DNA of 64,000 nt from Atherix ibis (lineage: Eukaryota > Arthropoda > Insecta > Diptera > Athericidae): positions 58,417,920 to 58,481,919 of the forward strand of contig OY282606.1 in the NCBI GenBank assembly GCA_958298945.1, given 5' to 3'. The notes under the pieces were generated by a model that was not told where the DNA came from, searched no databases, and worked only from the letters and a program-made list of their open reading frames with translations. Shown here piece by piece: positions 47,745 to 60,903 of this stretch. Numbering within the stretch: the stretch's first letter is position 1; each line of letters starts with the position of its first letter. The position numbers were made by a program, and so were the translations under genes.

Positions 47745-50700
47745 TGCTGACAGATTTCGACATGAATTAAATTAAATTCAAATAATACAAAACACGAATT
47801 AGAACGATAATAAGTCTACTATGAATTAGATCGATAATAAGCCTACTAATTAATACAAAATAATTATATTTATACACGCGCAATGAGAATTTATTGAGGA
47901 CACGTTATTGTTTCAAAATAATATGCAGATCAAGTAAAGAAGCCAAACCAACGGTTGATTTTGAAGTTGAATGCTGAAGTGTCATATTGTAGGTTAGCTA
48001 ATTGAGCGGAATTAAAATTGAACGATTTTACTATTTTTAATTCATTACAATTTTTGATTTGTTCGGGACCATAAACACCATTCACAGTTTCATCCGTCTG
48101 GCCTCCATTTTCGCCTTTATCAAAGCAAAATTGTAAAAACATACCGAATTTTCTCTTTGTTAACTTCCATCTTTTACACCCTATAACTTACAACTGAACA
48201 GACAATCAAAAAACTCCAAAAGATTTTTTTTAGTACGGACTGTCACTTTTCCAACGAGCACAAGTCTCAACTTGTTTGATCAATACTTTACGAGATGTAT
48301 ATCACTACTAGCGAAAATATAATGTATTTCTTTTTCCCAAACTATTACTAATGGTGTAATCTCGATTTTGATGAACTGCTCAATAGTAAACTGAATATAA
48401 TTTGGATAGCATTGAAGAAACTGTAAAAGGGATCCGTCGTAAATAGTTAACTGTCTACACTTTTTGAGAGGTAAAAGGAGAAAGTTCCAACGCTCTAGAT
48501 GTAAGCCCAGAAGAATAATAAATAAAAAAGCACCTGGGGCCTGATGCTATAGCTGCTATACCAAAGTTTCTCTTAAAGCAGCAATTGCGTTATGTAAAAT
48601 GATATTTTTGGATATGTTTAATAAAGGCCCGCATCAGTAAAATTTGCCTGAACACTACAAGATGCAATGCCTTGCATTACTTACAAAAAGAAAAAGCCAC
48701 CTAAATACGATTTGTCCTACCGACCAATTTGTCTTTTTGATATGACCGGAAAAATCTTCAAGCGTATATTGAGCGACCGATTATACGATTACCGGAAAAA
48801 TCTTCAAGCGTATATTTTTTGATCAATTTGAGGAATACACCGAAGGAGAGAGGAGGTTATGCAGAAGAGAATGTGATTTCAGAAAAGCACGCTCCACTTT
48901 AAATGTAATTGGAATTTATATAAGGTGGAATTCTCACATATAAGTTGTTTTAGTAGGTTAAAGTCCTACATTTTGACTTTCAATCTTTTCCTCCCAAAAA
49001 ATGTGTGGTTTTCCCATCTGCGGTTACATAATGCAGCCAACAACATTGACGATGAAATTCTCACACTGATTCTCGTAGCTAACGGAGCCTACTTAAATCA
49101 TTCTAAAATGTTCTGAACACTGCTTCTCAGGACATTATTTTGCTAGTCCTCTGTATTCTTCGTAAACTCGGGTCCTCAGCAGAACAAAATGCAAATTCTT
49201 AGCCGCGTTTGAGACGAGGATTCTCCAAAGAATTTTTGGCCTACTATATAAACATGAACAGCCTGTTTAACAATGAGCAGATTTAGAGCTATCACGACCA
49301 CTTTGTTGTGGCTAAAATCAAAGTAATTGGCTGTTGTTAGCTTGCTACGAGTATTTCATCCGTATTAATGAAGGAGATCCTATTTGAAAAGTCTATATCC
49401 TGGGTCTGTTAGTCTGGACTAATCCACTAACTAACTAGATGGTATTAGTCTGGACTAGTCAAACATTCTGAAATTTTCGTTCCTTGCGTTGGCCATTATT
49501 TTACAAGGCCCCATTCAAATGTCTTTTTTTCTGACGACTTGCTTTATCCCAAATCTATATGAAGGATAAGATGAAGTGAGAGCTGAAATTCATGTAATTT
49601 TTTCTTTATTTTATTTGTTCTTTACGTTTTCTTTTCATTTTTCTTAAAATGCAATTCAATTTTTTTAAATTATAATTTGCATTTCATTAGCTATGAAAAA
49701 TTTGATTTATTCTTTATGAATATTAAATAAATATATTTTTCTCCCCGTTCCCTTGGTTTATTATTTTACTATGCATTTTTGGAGGCTTTCAACATCGTAC
49801 ATTTATGAAAATATAGAACGAGTTGAGGGCTCTTGTGTGCGGTCAGACGGTCGAATAACATTAAAGCTGATGAAACGCTCAGAAAATAGTAATTCGCATC
49901 ATATCGGACATTGCAGATGTGAACATCCCGTTACATGGCCATCACCGTTAATATTTTTGTCGGAAACACGTATTCCAGTGGTTTCCCAGTACCGTATTCT
50001 TCTGATCTAAGCCCATGTGCGTTTTCCCCAAGATAAAAAAAACACTTGAAGAGACACCTCAGTACTGTCAGTAATATCCAAAGGTGTATAACCTTCCAGC
50101 ATTTCTACAAGGAATAAAAGCAACTCCTCCGCCTATTGTTACAATAACAAAAATCAGAAATCACTTCTCAGATACGCATTGTATATAGACGTGTCACAAG
50201 CCGACACGGGTCAACTCATGCAACCAAACATTGTTTTAAATATGGAAAAAATTTGCAAAATGATATATGCTAAACTTCCGATTAGAATTTAATTTTTTTA
50301 TTCAAACAAATTGAACAATGTCTTTAAATTAAAGAGTTGATTTTAACATTATAAGTGTAAGAAATTAAAAAAATGTGAATGCTATTTGAATGCAAAGGCG
50401 CCAAATATATTACATCATGTAAATATACAGATAGACGCAGTATCTGCTACACAGTACTCGCTTTTCAATATCGAGATTCATTTTTAAGAGCTTGAAAAAA
50501 TGAATTCCGATCGTTTTGCTATTTTAACAAATAAAAATTCGAGAACAATGAATATCGAGTTTTTAAACACATTATGATACTTTATCAGCAATCGTAAATT
50601 TACCATTTTTTAATGCTGAATTGATGTCTACTCGTAGGTGCCGGTTTATACTTTACATCCCAATGGGATTTAATAAATATTTCTAGTCAACTTCAGTTCA

Positions 50701-51144
50701 GTTTATATTATTTTATTTAAATTTTCTATTTAAAATATACAAATTTTAATAATACACTATGCGTAAATAATTATTTATCACTACTAGTTATATAAAAATA
50801 AATACATATTATACGAGTAGGAATCTAAAAACAAATAAATGATAACATGCATCAATATTATTTTTATTAATATAATTAATTTCTAGTCTTTATTAATAAA
50901 GTGACAATAAAGTTTTTTGTAAATTATAACAATCGTAATTTATACAATTATTATTTAAAACATGACAAAATTCATATTTTCAAAAACTTTTATAAATAAA
51001 ATTCCGGACACATTAATGAAAACTCAATATGACAGAATAACATATATAAATAATTAGATAAAAACATTAAAACGCAATTAAAGAAAAAGTATTATTATTG
51101 GTACTATATGTTACTATTTTTATTTTCAAATATTTATTGAAATC
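47745..51144. repeat. Spacer unit 2 between asp copies C and D
   Basis: Nearly identical to 21056-24460. It holds the same mariner N-terminus (47930-48170, -), LINE RT piece (about 48520-48925, +) and mariner C-terminal-like piece (about 49975-50060, +). No host gene is seen in it. Confidence 0.88.
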
Positions 51145-51314
51145 TGTTAATTGTTCGTTCTGTGATCGTTCGTCATAACTCATTTATTATGGTTTCAATT
51201 TAGTAAGATTTTTTATTTTTATTTTCAAAACTATTTAATCATATAAAAAATCTTATTAAATTTAAAACATAATAAATGAGTTAAGATGAACGATCACAGA
51301 ACGCACAATTAACA
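51145..51314. repeat. Long inverted repeat in the asp D 3' UTR
   Basis: Same foldback structure as at 24461-24630, arms of about 72 bases. It begins four bases after the asp D stop codon (51319-51321), so the D messenger would carry a strong stem-loop at the start of its 3' UTR. Confidence 0.8.
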
Positions 51315-51318
51315 TAAA

Positions 51319-51582
51319 TCAAATAATATAAATTTCTAATGTTGATAGTACTGTGTCAAATGCAAAAATAGAACACAAAAAAGTGTACGGCTTTGTCTTG
51401 ATCACATTAAAGTCGGGCTCCAAACTGGGAAGTTTCCTCCGCAATAGCGAAGAAGATATACTTTGTATGTGATGTAGTGGTTTTCTTATATTTTGTCGCA
51501 TTTTTTCTTTTCGTGCTACCAGTTTCTTAGTTTCCCGTAGCATAAAAATTGCATCCGCTGACGTCATGAATTCTCTAATTTT
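51319..51582 (-). CDS. asp: asp copy D, exon 5 (C-terminus)
   Basis: After TTTTTTTACAG the exon opens in phase 0 with KIREFMTSADAIFML and ends TLEIYII then TGA. It continues from the donor CAG|GTTAGT at 52346 in the same phase, replacing the intronic read-through VSTSRL. The joined tail (KKLVARKEKMRQ ... FAFDTVLSTLEIYII) looks like a plausible end of the armadillo-like region. The equivalent exon of copy A is 24635-24898. Confidence 0.85.
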   Translation of the reverse strand, partial: KIREFMTSADAIFMLRETKKLVARKEKMRQNIRKPLHHIQSISSSLLRRKLPSLEPDFNVIKTKPYTFLCSIFAFDTVLSTLEIYII

Positions 51583-54500
51583 CTGTAAAAAAAAATTCGG
51601 AAAAATTATAAATTTTAGCACTTACAAAAATTATAATATAGGAGTTGAAGATAAATTTGAAAATTTTTTTATGAATAAAACAATACACATTGTAGATTTT
51701 TCTAAATAATTTAGACATTAAAAATAATTAATAAAACATTATTTAACTAAATGTTTTTAATTTCGATATAAGGGATAGGTTATTGCTTCTATCTAAATAG
51801 AAACCAATCAAATTCTTATTTCGCATTTATGAATGTTTAGTAAAGATCTTAATGCAAAACTTCTGCCGACGTACATACGTATAAAAGAATTCGTTTCTTT
51901 TAATGTATTTTTAACAAAACATTTGTTAAATTATAATAAAAGTTCTTGTTAATTTTATTTTATAATATTAAAAAAAAAATCTTTCGTTCAATTTATTGCC
52001 TCAGGTATAAGTGAGACTAAGTCTGTAATTACCAAACTTAACGATTGTTCATGGATGAAGTTTATTCATGTTAGGGTATTAAATTGGGTTCCAGGTCTTA
52101 TTTTTAAAACATGAAATAAACTTGTACCTCGCATACCCATTTTTACTGGTCCACTAACAAATTGATAAATAGTTAAACTCATAGATAGACTACACTCGAA
52201 ACCGATATATGTTAGGGCAATTAGTGAATCAGGATAAATCAAATATTTCAAAGAACCAGGATAAATCAAATATTTTGAATTTGGTCGAAACAGAAATACT
52301 TTACATAAAATAATTATTTTAAATCTATAGTCTACTCGTACTAACCTGCTTTTTATAATCGCATTGTGCAAATACCCATATTAATGTACAAAGGGTATTA
52401 AATATTTCGCAATCCTTGTCGCACCAACGCAACAACATTTGAGCAATTGTGACAAGACCATTTTCTTGGAAGGTGTCCGCACGAGTCAAATCGAAGCGAG
52501 CCAAATTCAGTATAATTTTACTACATAACTCGATGAGTTGTTTATCTGCCTCCGAACGAATTGCTTGTGCCATTATGCCATAGCAGAATGAGGCTATAAA
52601 GTGTGCATACTCCATAAGACTATGCGGAACTGTTCTCGAAATATTCTCTAAGCGCAACAAATTGCATAGTGCATCCTGTATATTAAAACGCCCCTTTAGA
52701 AATTTGATGGAAGCACAAATCTTATATCGAAGTGTGTTACAGGGTTTCGCCTTATGCGCTAATTCTTTTATATTGCGTCTTATCATTTTTATTTTCCAAC
52801 CGGCAGCTACTTTGCGCACTAAGTAACCGCGCCATGCTGCCTGAATAGATTTGGCAGCTTTTTCGCGTTTAATTTGCTCTCGCCGTTCAGGTGTCATATT
52901 TTCCAAGAAACGCTTCCGGGCCAACACTCCGCGGATACGAGCCTGGATACCAATTACCGATCTTTGAACCTCCTTGAAGTTTCGTCTATCCTGTCGAGCC
53001 TGAAGTATGCTTCGAAATCTTCGCTGAATGAGCACGGTTGTACATCTCAGTTTCAGAAATTGTTGTCTCGTTTCCAGCATTTGCTTCTTGTTTCTATAAC
53101 TCCGTTGCAGATTAATCACTAATGAACGAATCAATAAATATTGATTGTGAATTTTAAGCATTTCACATCTCGCACGGAATCGTCTCTGCAATACTAGAAC
53201 GTTTTTCTTCAGTAAAAGGAATGAAGCACGGGCTTTTCTTGCTATAAGAATAGACCTGAACTGTCGCTGAATGCAAACTGTGGCTGTTTTCAAATGCAAA
53301 AAAGTTTGTCTTTGTATCCGCATCTCCACCAATGCCCGAAATCGTATTTGGATTGTCCGTGTGTTCTGCAGAATTCTTAAATATTCGTCTCTCTGTTTGC
53401 GCATCATTAATAGTGCTTTAAAACGGCGCTGAATAATACCTGCAGCCTGTTTCAATTCTAAAAATTGTTTTCTTTGTGTCTTCTTCATAAGATATGTTCT
53501 AAAGTAACGTTGAATTATGATTACTTTACGTTTGAATTCCAGAAACTCTTCTGTCTTAGCACGCATTAATTGCCAAGCTCGATAGCGCCTTTGAATAATG
53601 ACAATAGACTTCCGAATAGACACAAATTCTTCCCTAACGGAACGCGCGACCAGAAAACTACGGAATTGCCGTTGAATGATGATTATTGCTTCTCTTGTCT
53701 TTCGGTATTCATACTGAGCAGTTTGCATTGATTTTGTTGACTTATACCATCGTTGAATATGTAAAATAGCGTCATATGTTCTAGTGAAAGTAGTTCGGGA
53801 AACTTCCATTTGTCTTTTAGCCCGATAGCGTATTTGACAAACTTTCACTGCCCATTTGAGCTTTTCATAATAAATATGTTCCTTTCGCATACAAACTGTC
53901 GCTCTATAATAGCGTTGAATTACAATTAAGGCATTACGTTTTTTCTGGAAGAGTGATCGAGCCATTTCCATTTTTTTCTTCGCTCTATAACTACGCTGTA
54001 GAAAGAGAGTTACAGAACGTAAAATTGTATAATTATCCCTTGCCTTTCGCATTTCGCAATTAGCTCTAAATCTCGTTTGAACCACTACGACAGCATTCCG
54101 ATAACGATGGTAATTGTCATATTCAATATTTCTTAGCAGGTGCGCCCTATAATAACTTTGCAATATGCACGTGGCATTTCGTTGTCGTAAATATTCTGCT
54201 CGCTGAATTTTCATTAATTTACTAGATCTAAATTGCCGCTGAATAATTTCGCAAGCAGTTTTAATTTTTCTGTAATTATCTCTAGCCTTCCTCATGCTTT
54301 TAATTGCCCTATATCGGCATTGCATTATAATTACAGCATTTTTTAACTTAATATAAGACAATTGAGTCTGTTTACGTAGTAAATGACTACGAAATCTTAT
54401 CTGAATACAAATTGCAGAACTGCGCATGCACATGTACTTCTTGTACAAAATTTTCATCGATAAATGCACACGATATCTTTGCTGAAGGACAATTGCAGCT

Positions 54501-57500
54501 GACCGTAAAAGTAAGTAAGATCTACGAGCTTTTCTTGCCGCCAGATAAGTACGGAAGTGCCTTTGTATAACGATCGATGCCCATCGCAGTTTTATATATC
54601 CAGCATAAACTTTCCTTGCTACGTTGTATCCTCGGTAGTGCTGTTGAATACATAAAACAGCTTGACGGATTTCTACATACTTAGCGCGCTGCAATTTCAT
54701 TGCAATGTAACCACGAAAATATTGCTGAATCCGAATAGCTGATTGTCTCTTCCTTATGTATGTAGATCTGGTTATCTTCATCAGTAAGTTTGCTCTAAAT
54801 CGTTGTTGAACAACAACGCCATAGTGTTTAACTAGTGTGAAATGTTCCAATTCTTTCTTCATCATGCAATTGGCTCGGAATCGTCTCTGAATTGCTATAG
54901 TATAGTACTGCATCCAGAGAAAATCACATCTCACACGCCTAGCAAGTAACGTTGCTCGCCACTTCCGTTGAAGCGTTATTGTTCTGGATTTAATTAACAT
55001 AAATTGAGCCCTGATAGCCTTCATTTCACGATGTGCTCGATAGTGCATTTGTAGGGCACTTGCAGCATGTTTCAATGCATTATAATCTTTGTATTGCGCG
55101 CGCATCAATTGTTGACCTCGGAAATATCGTTGTATTTTTATAATAGCTGCTCGTTTTTCCAAGTATTTTTTTTGCGATGAACGCATATCTAAAGTTGCAC
55201 GCCAGACTTGTTGGATCAAAATTATTTTCATGCGAATTTCTAAGAATTCAGATCGCATATGCTTCATTATTTTATATGATCGGTAATACGTTTGAATTTT
55301 AATAGCATTATTTCGCAAAAGAATGTATTGTGTTCGTTCGACGCGCATTTTAGTATAGCCTCTAAAGTAAACTTGAATAGTTTTTGTGGCTTGACATACC
55401 TTTATGAATTCATTTCGATGCAATCGTATCGATATAATAGCTCGCCATTTCCTCTGTACGACGATTGCACTTCTCTTTAAAGACAAGTATTTGCTACGTA
55501 TGGAAATCATTCGGAATAGTGATTGAATTTTAATAGCACTTTTGGATCTCAATTTGAAATTCCGTTGATAGTTTACTACTCCTTGGACCATTAATCGGAA
55601 CTTTTTTCGAGTTATATACGATTTAAAGCATCTTTGAATTACGATGGCCTTTTCATACTGAAGCCGTGCTTGCACTTTTGCATCCCTTATTATAGGAATG
55701 CAAGCTGTTAGCTTGCGAGAAAACAGAATTCTTCGATACCATATTTGAATTTTAACAGTGCTTTGCCTTAATTGCATGTACGTATACCTTATTATTCGAG
55801 TTGAATATGAAGATCGATACCAACGTTGAATCGTGATTGTACTAAAAACAATTCGTTGGAATCGTATTTGTGCTACAAAACGACGAACATACTTTTGAAG
55901 ACAAATAGCTGCATCAACGCGTTCTGCCTTGAATATATCGACAAATCGACGTGCCATGCAACCACGAAACGTAGATTGAATAACCACCGCTGCGTTGTGT
56001 CTGCGCATTTGTATTTTATGTTGGATTCGCCTTCGAATTATGGTTTTAAGCCAAGATTTTCGCCACCATTGTTGGATAACATTTGCAGCTTCATTAAATA
56101 TTGGTGCACGAAATTTGTAAATAATCTGCCATAATAAAGAGAGAGTCTTCTCGCGGTGCCCGTCGACAATATCCGCTGCAGTTATATCACCTTTTAGTTC
56201 AAAACTTGCATCGGATAATGCTTTCAGTGCCAAATTTACATTGAAAATTCGTTGAAGTCGAGATATTGCCGGTACGCGAAGTTGTTGTGTTAGACCATCT
56301 TTTAGTAAGATTATCTCCATAACTCGTGTTAATCGAATCCCATCACGCATATCTACTGCGATGTTATTGAATGCATAGTTAAATTCATCAAGGAAAGTCT
56401 GTTTATGTGTAAGAACATATCCAAAACGTTTTAAATTTCTTGTAATGTCTCCCATACTCGCTAGAAGTTCAGAAGAGAAACGGATCAAAATTTCCCGTGT
56501 CTCCTTGTATGGTGAAGTCTTCACAAACAAACATGGATTATGACGTATAATGCGCTTTGCTTTCGCTTTGTCAAGAAACAAAAGCAAAAACAAAAATTTT
56601 TGTAATGTGAACTTCTTTATATGCTCAGAATATTCTTTAGAAAACGTATAAGCACGAGTATAATTTTGTTCAATATATTTATCGCGAAAAAGACGATTCA
56701 ATATAAAAGTACTAAGTCCGACTATATCACTGTTCGAACTCATTCCCACAATTTCACCAAAAACTGCTTCTAAGCCAATTCGCAGCCATAAAGGATTAAA
56801 GCACAGCAGCAACTCGAGTATATAACGTTGTAGAACAACGTCCAAATGCAGGTCACGATCTTTACGCATTTCAATAAGTTTCTTGTTGATACAAACTGCT
56901 ACTCTAGAACACGGTTCACGCATTTCTTCACTCATGAATAATTGGACCGCTGCGAAGCGCAAGCTATCCATACGAGATTTTGTCAAATAGCTCATTGACC
57001 GTTCCTCTTTACTAGGTGCCAGGGAGACATCTTTATTTCTAATCTCATGGAATAAGCGACCAACGTCGATTTTTTTATTAAAATCAAACTCGGCTGGAAT
57101 TGTGACTAAAGCATTTAACCATTTCTTGAATTCCATTTCATGCTTCAGTAGCGACCTCTCATCAAGATACATTGTGGCTGTTAGGAATGGATCACAAGTT
57201 GTTGTAGCTGCAAACGGATCAGGATTGATAACTGTCTGTAGAAATAGGTGCGAATCATACAAAACTTTTCGTTCCTCAGTAACTTTCCGAGGTGTAATTG
57301 GAACTTTCAAACACAGAGTATTTGTTGCTCTCACTTTTTTTGGTTTTCTTCGTGACCATGTATTAACGTTGCTTTTCGTACTTTGTGGATTTGACATAAA
57401 ACATTTAAGGTCTTCATTGAATTTAGTGCGTTTTGGTGGTGATACTGCCATACATACCGCCGATTGATTAGAACGATCAATAGCCAAATAATTATTAGAC

Positions 57501-60002
57501 GAATTTGGTGATCCTGCAGAAATTTCTCTTGTTCGTTTGTGCCGTTCAGAAATGGATTCACCACATTCATATTTAATTCCTGGTGTTGATGTATATTTTC
57601 GATAGTAGCATTTCGTATTTGAACTGGTTACTGAAGTTAATACATTACTTTTAATGCCAACTTCATTAATATTAAAACGACTTGATTGTGCCAGGATTTC
57701 GTTATGGTTAAAAATTTTCTCATGATTACTAACCATACTAGTAGTAATATCCACGGATTCATCTAAATTAGTTTGTTTGAACAAATCTTTAATGTCATGC
57801 TGTTGATAATAGCGATTACTTTCAATAGGATCAATTGTATCCAAATCATTAAGATTTGGCAAAGAACCTTGATTACAAGTACCAAGTCGAAACTGAGGAG
57901 ATAGTTGCGATAAATCTTTCAAAGATTCAGAATATGTACGGAGAGGAGTACACACTAATTGCACATCACGTTTTATGTCTTCTTCTCCCATAATTTTATT
58001 TCCTGTTATATTGAATGTTTGCTGCAAATTTTTCGTCTTAACTTCTAACACCTCTTCTTCAATAATAGATAATATTTTAGAATTATCAATTGTAGTAGTA
58101 CGATTTAAAGGAACTAATTCTGTTTGCGCTGAGTCCGACTCTTTCCGTTTAGCTGGCGATGCTTCCGTTGAAGAGATCTCATAACTAATATCATGCTTTT
58201 CAGTTTTTAGATCAAAGGTTTTATTAATTTGGGTCTTGGCTGGTAATTGGCAAAATCCATCAATAAAGTCATTATCATTCGAAAAGTAATGTTCTTTACT
58301 AAACACAGTTGGCGCAACCGCAATATGATTATTAGGTGAACTAACTAATTTCTGTTGCATTAACGTTATCGATTCACTAGTTTTCTGACCAGCAGATAAT
58401 GTAATTTTTGAATATTCTACCTTCCGATTATCCTCTGGAGACATTATTGTCGATAATCGCTTCGGTTGAACTTTACTTTTAATGTCTGGATTTGTAATGC
58501 CTGCCTCGACTTTGACTCTATACACTGGAGTTGGAAGTGAGGCTAAATAATCTAGATTATTTCTAGTTTTTACTGCCGATAATGGTGTGAATTTTATATC
58601 CTCAAAAAGAGACGAAACATTTGTTGGTGTTACCGGGCTATAATTTTCTTTTCCAATTGTATCTTTCGACGTAATAACTGATCGATTTTCTGTATTACAA
58701 TAATCATTTCTAGTTGACAACGGAGAAGTTTTATAATTGTTTGAATTCATTATGGATTTTTCATTTGGTAATCGTTTAACAATTGTGGACGACTTCGTTT
58801 TAGATGGCGATGGTGTTTTAAACTTTATATTTTTGGCTTGATAAGTGATTCCATGTTTAAAGCCTGCTTTCAATTTCTGCTAGAAGAAAAATGTTAAATA
58901 AAATTATTAATCCATAAGCATTTTAGAAATGACGAATAATAGAATTACTTTTTGTATTGCTTTTGATGATTTTAAAATGACCGAAATATCTTTTTTAAAA
59001 TTTCGACTATCCGTAATTTGAATTGTCTCCTTACATGTAACTACTTTAACTGGACTCCATACAATTTCCATTTGAATTTCACTGTTTGCTTTTAGAAAGT
59101 TTGAAGTCCACTCTAACGTAATATTGTATTCAGGTTTTATACATTTTGTCACCATTACCTTAAATTATATTCATAAGAAAATATGCATTTTATATTTTAC
59201 TACGTCTTTAAAGTTTCTTTAAAATGGGTTGTAAAAATTTGCTTAATTTTAAATATTTTATTGGTAGACTCTAAATCGCTTAGTTAAAATTAACTTAGGA
59301 AAACCTCAATTCCCTACTTAACCAAAGATTAATTTTAAGAGAAATTCCAAACTCAAAAATAAATTTAAATCAGCAATAGTATATCATCAGATTTTGTTCA
59401 TCAGCATTTGGTTATAATTATCAACTATCTGTACTGCGTTTAGTAGGACTAAACCTAATTTCGATAGTTTTTGCTTATAATTTAATTGGATATTCATATA
59501 AATGGCACTATTTGTTTAAAATATATTCAATAAAGGTTTACATTAATCTATGTGTGCAATTGGACGCAAGGAGAAAAAAAATTATTGGAAGCAATTATAA
59601 ATGGAACTAGCGGAATTAATAAAGAATGCTATTCAAATATACACTTTAAAATGTTTTTGTATTTCCATAATAAACTCTATGAAAGTGCAGGAAATACGAG
59701 CAAACAGTTCATGATTATTTGGTAAGGATAAAATTTAATATACCTTTATATCGTCATTAGATGGATTTTGGATGCAAATAATACGACGCGCACATTTTGT
59801 AACAGGAACATCTTCAAAAGTAACTGTAGCTTTAGCGGAAAATGGGGCCAAAACCACAATTGTCGGTTCTCGATTTTCATTCTTTCGATTTATTTTCTCT
59901 CTTGTCGGAGTAACACTCACCTACAATATAAACAAATTAATAAAAATAGTGTACAAATTGGCATATCTTATTTGCTATAGTTTATACTTCAAAAGCACTC
60001 AT
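51319..60002 (-). CDS. asp: Abnormal spindle (Asp), copy D, the only intact copy
   Basis: Asp/ASPM binds microtubule minus ends and focuses spindle poles, working with calmodulin. Minus-strand coding exons: 1, 59988-60002 (MSAFE); 2, 59744-59920; 3, 58949-59158; 4, 52346-58876; 5, 51319-51582. All introns are phase 0 with GT/AG ends; total about 2398 residues. Domains: ASH (ASPM-SPD2-Hydin) about 26-130; basic, Ser/Thr-rich linker with TP sites about 135-700; calponin homology about 950-1056 (LTHKQTFLDEFNYAF to LLWQIIYKF); 41 IQ motifs by my count, about 1066-2190; armadillo-like C-terminus. No stop or frameshift is seen. Private changes: EKIFNHNE, LQKFLFLL, YRVHLSM. I infer this is the working gene. 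Confidence 0.93.
52346..58876 (-). CDS. asp: asp copy D, exon 4 (linker, calponin homology, IQ repeats)
   Basis: A single 6531-base exon, 2177 codons, open throughout. It starts after CTTCTAGCAG with KLKAGFKHGITYQ. An unstructured, Ser/Thr-rich part with TP sites is followed by a helical segment, the calponin homology domain and a run of IQ motifs of the form IQRRFR or IQRYYR at about 23-24-residue spacing. IQ motifs bind calmodulin or myosin light chains. It ends in phase 0 at KKQ before GTTAGT. Confidence 0.93.
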
Positions 60003-60290
60003 TGCTGACAGATTTCGACATGAATTAAATTAAATTCAAATAATACAAAACACGAATTAGAATGATAATAAGTCTACTATGAAATAGAACGATAATAAAC
60101 GTACTAATTAATACAAAATAATTAAATTTATACACTCGCAATGAGTATTTATTGAGAACCCGTTATTGACGCAAAATAATATGCAGATAAAGTAAAGAAG
60201 CCAAACCAACGGTTGATTTTGAAGTTGAATGCTGAAGTGTCATGTAACAGGTTAGCCAATTGAGCGGAATTAAAATTGAACGAATTACAA
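60003..60290 (-). promoter_or_regulatory. Upstream flank of asp D, diverged paralogue of the other copies' flank
   Basis: The 288 bases before the D start codon are homologous to the flank of copies B and C but clearly more diverged beyond about 60060 (for example gaatgagtatttattgagaac versus gagaatttattgaggac). Homology ends near 60285. The asp promoter probably lies here; no TATA or initiator could be fixed. Confidence 0.5.
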
Positions 60291-60900
60291 CGAAGATATT
60301 ATTCTGGTTTTGGCCAATTATGTACTTCGGTTTGTGTACGAGATAAATAGCTGAGGATATATCATTATTTATACCCGTTTGTTTATAAAAACCTTACAAA
60401 TGTTTAATCGATTATTTTTTGAAACTATAAAGTACGTTTTGTATATACACATTAATTAAAGCCATATAAAATTAAATTTTTTATTTATGTGTGAAATAAT
60501 TTGATATTGACATTTGATTGAAGAGGTAGATGTACAGTTACATACTCCTTGTCTTCGCCGTAATAAACATTTTAAAACAAAAAAAGTACAAAACTTCGAT
60601 CATTTTAGAATTAGTTTAAAAAATATCGGAATAGGCCAGTATGTGAAATTTTCGTATATGTATACGCAGTTTTTTGGCACATAAATGCAGAACCGGCGAA
60701 AAATCGTACTTACATACTTTTGTGTAGGTTTTTTTTATGTAGACATTACACCCACTGAAATCTAGTTTTCGTTTTAGACATTTATTTAATTGCAAAAGCA
60801 TAATTTATATTCATTTTAATTCACTTATTGCAAACAAAAATATAATTTATACCCGACAGAACGCAACAATTATTTATTTTTTCCAATATTCTATTATTAA
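60291..60900. other. AT-rich stretch, no gene recognised
   Basis: This is single-copy-looking sequence beyond the asp cluster. The open stretch at 60616-60801 has no recognisable motif. Confidence 0.5.
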
Positions 60901-60903
60901 ATG

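Noticed and set aside
60616..60801. 61-codon minus-strand stretch
   Set aside because: AT-rich, no recognisable domain; a functional gene is not supported.
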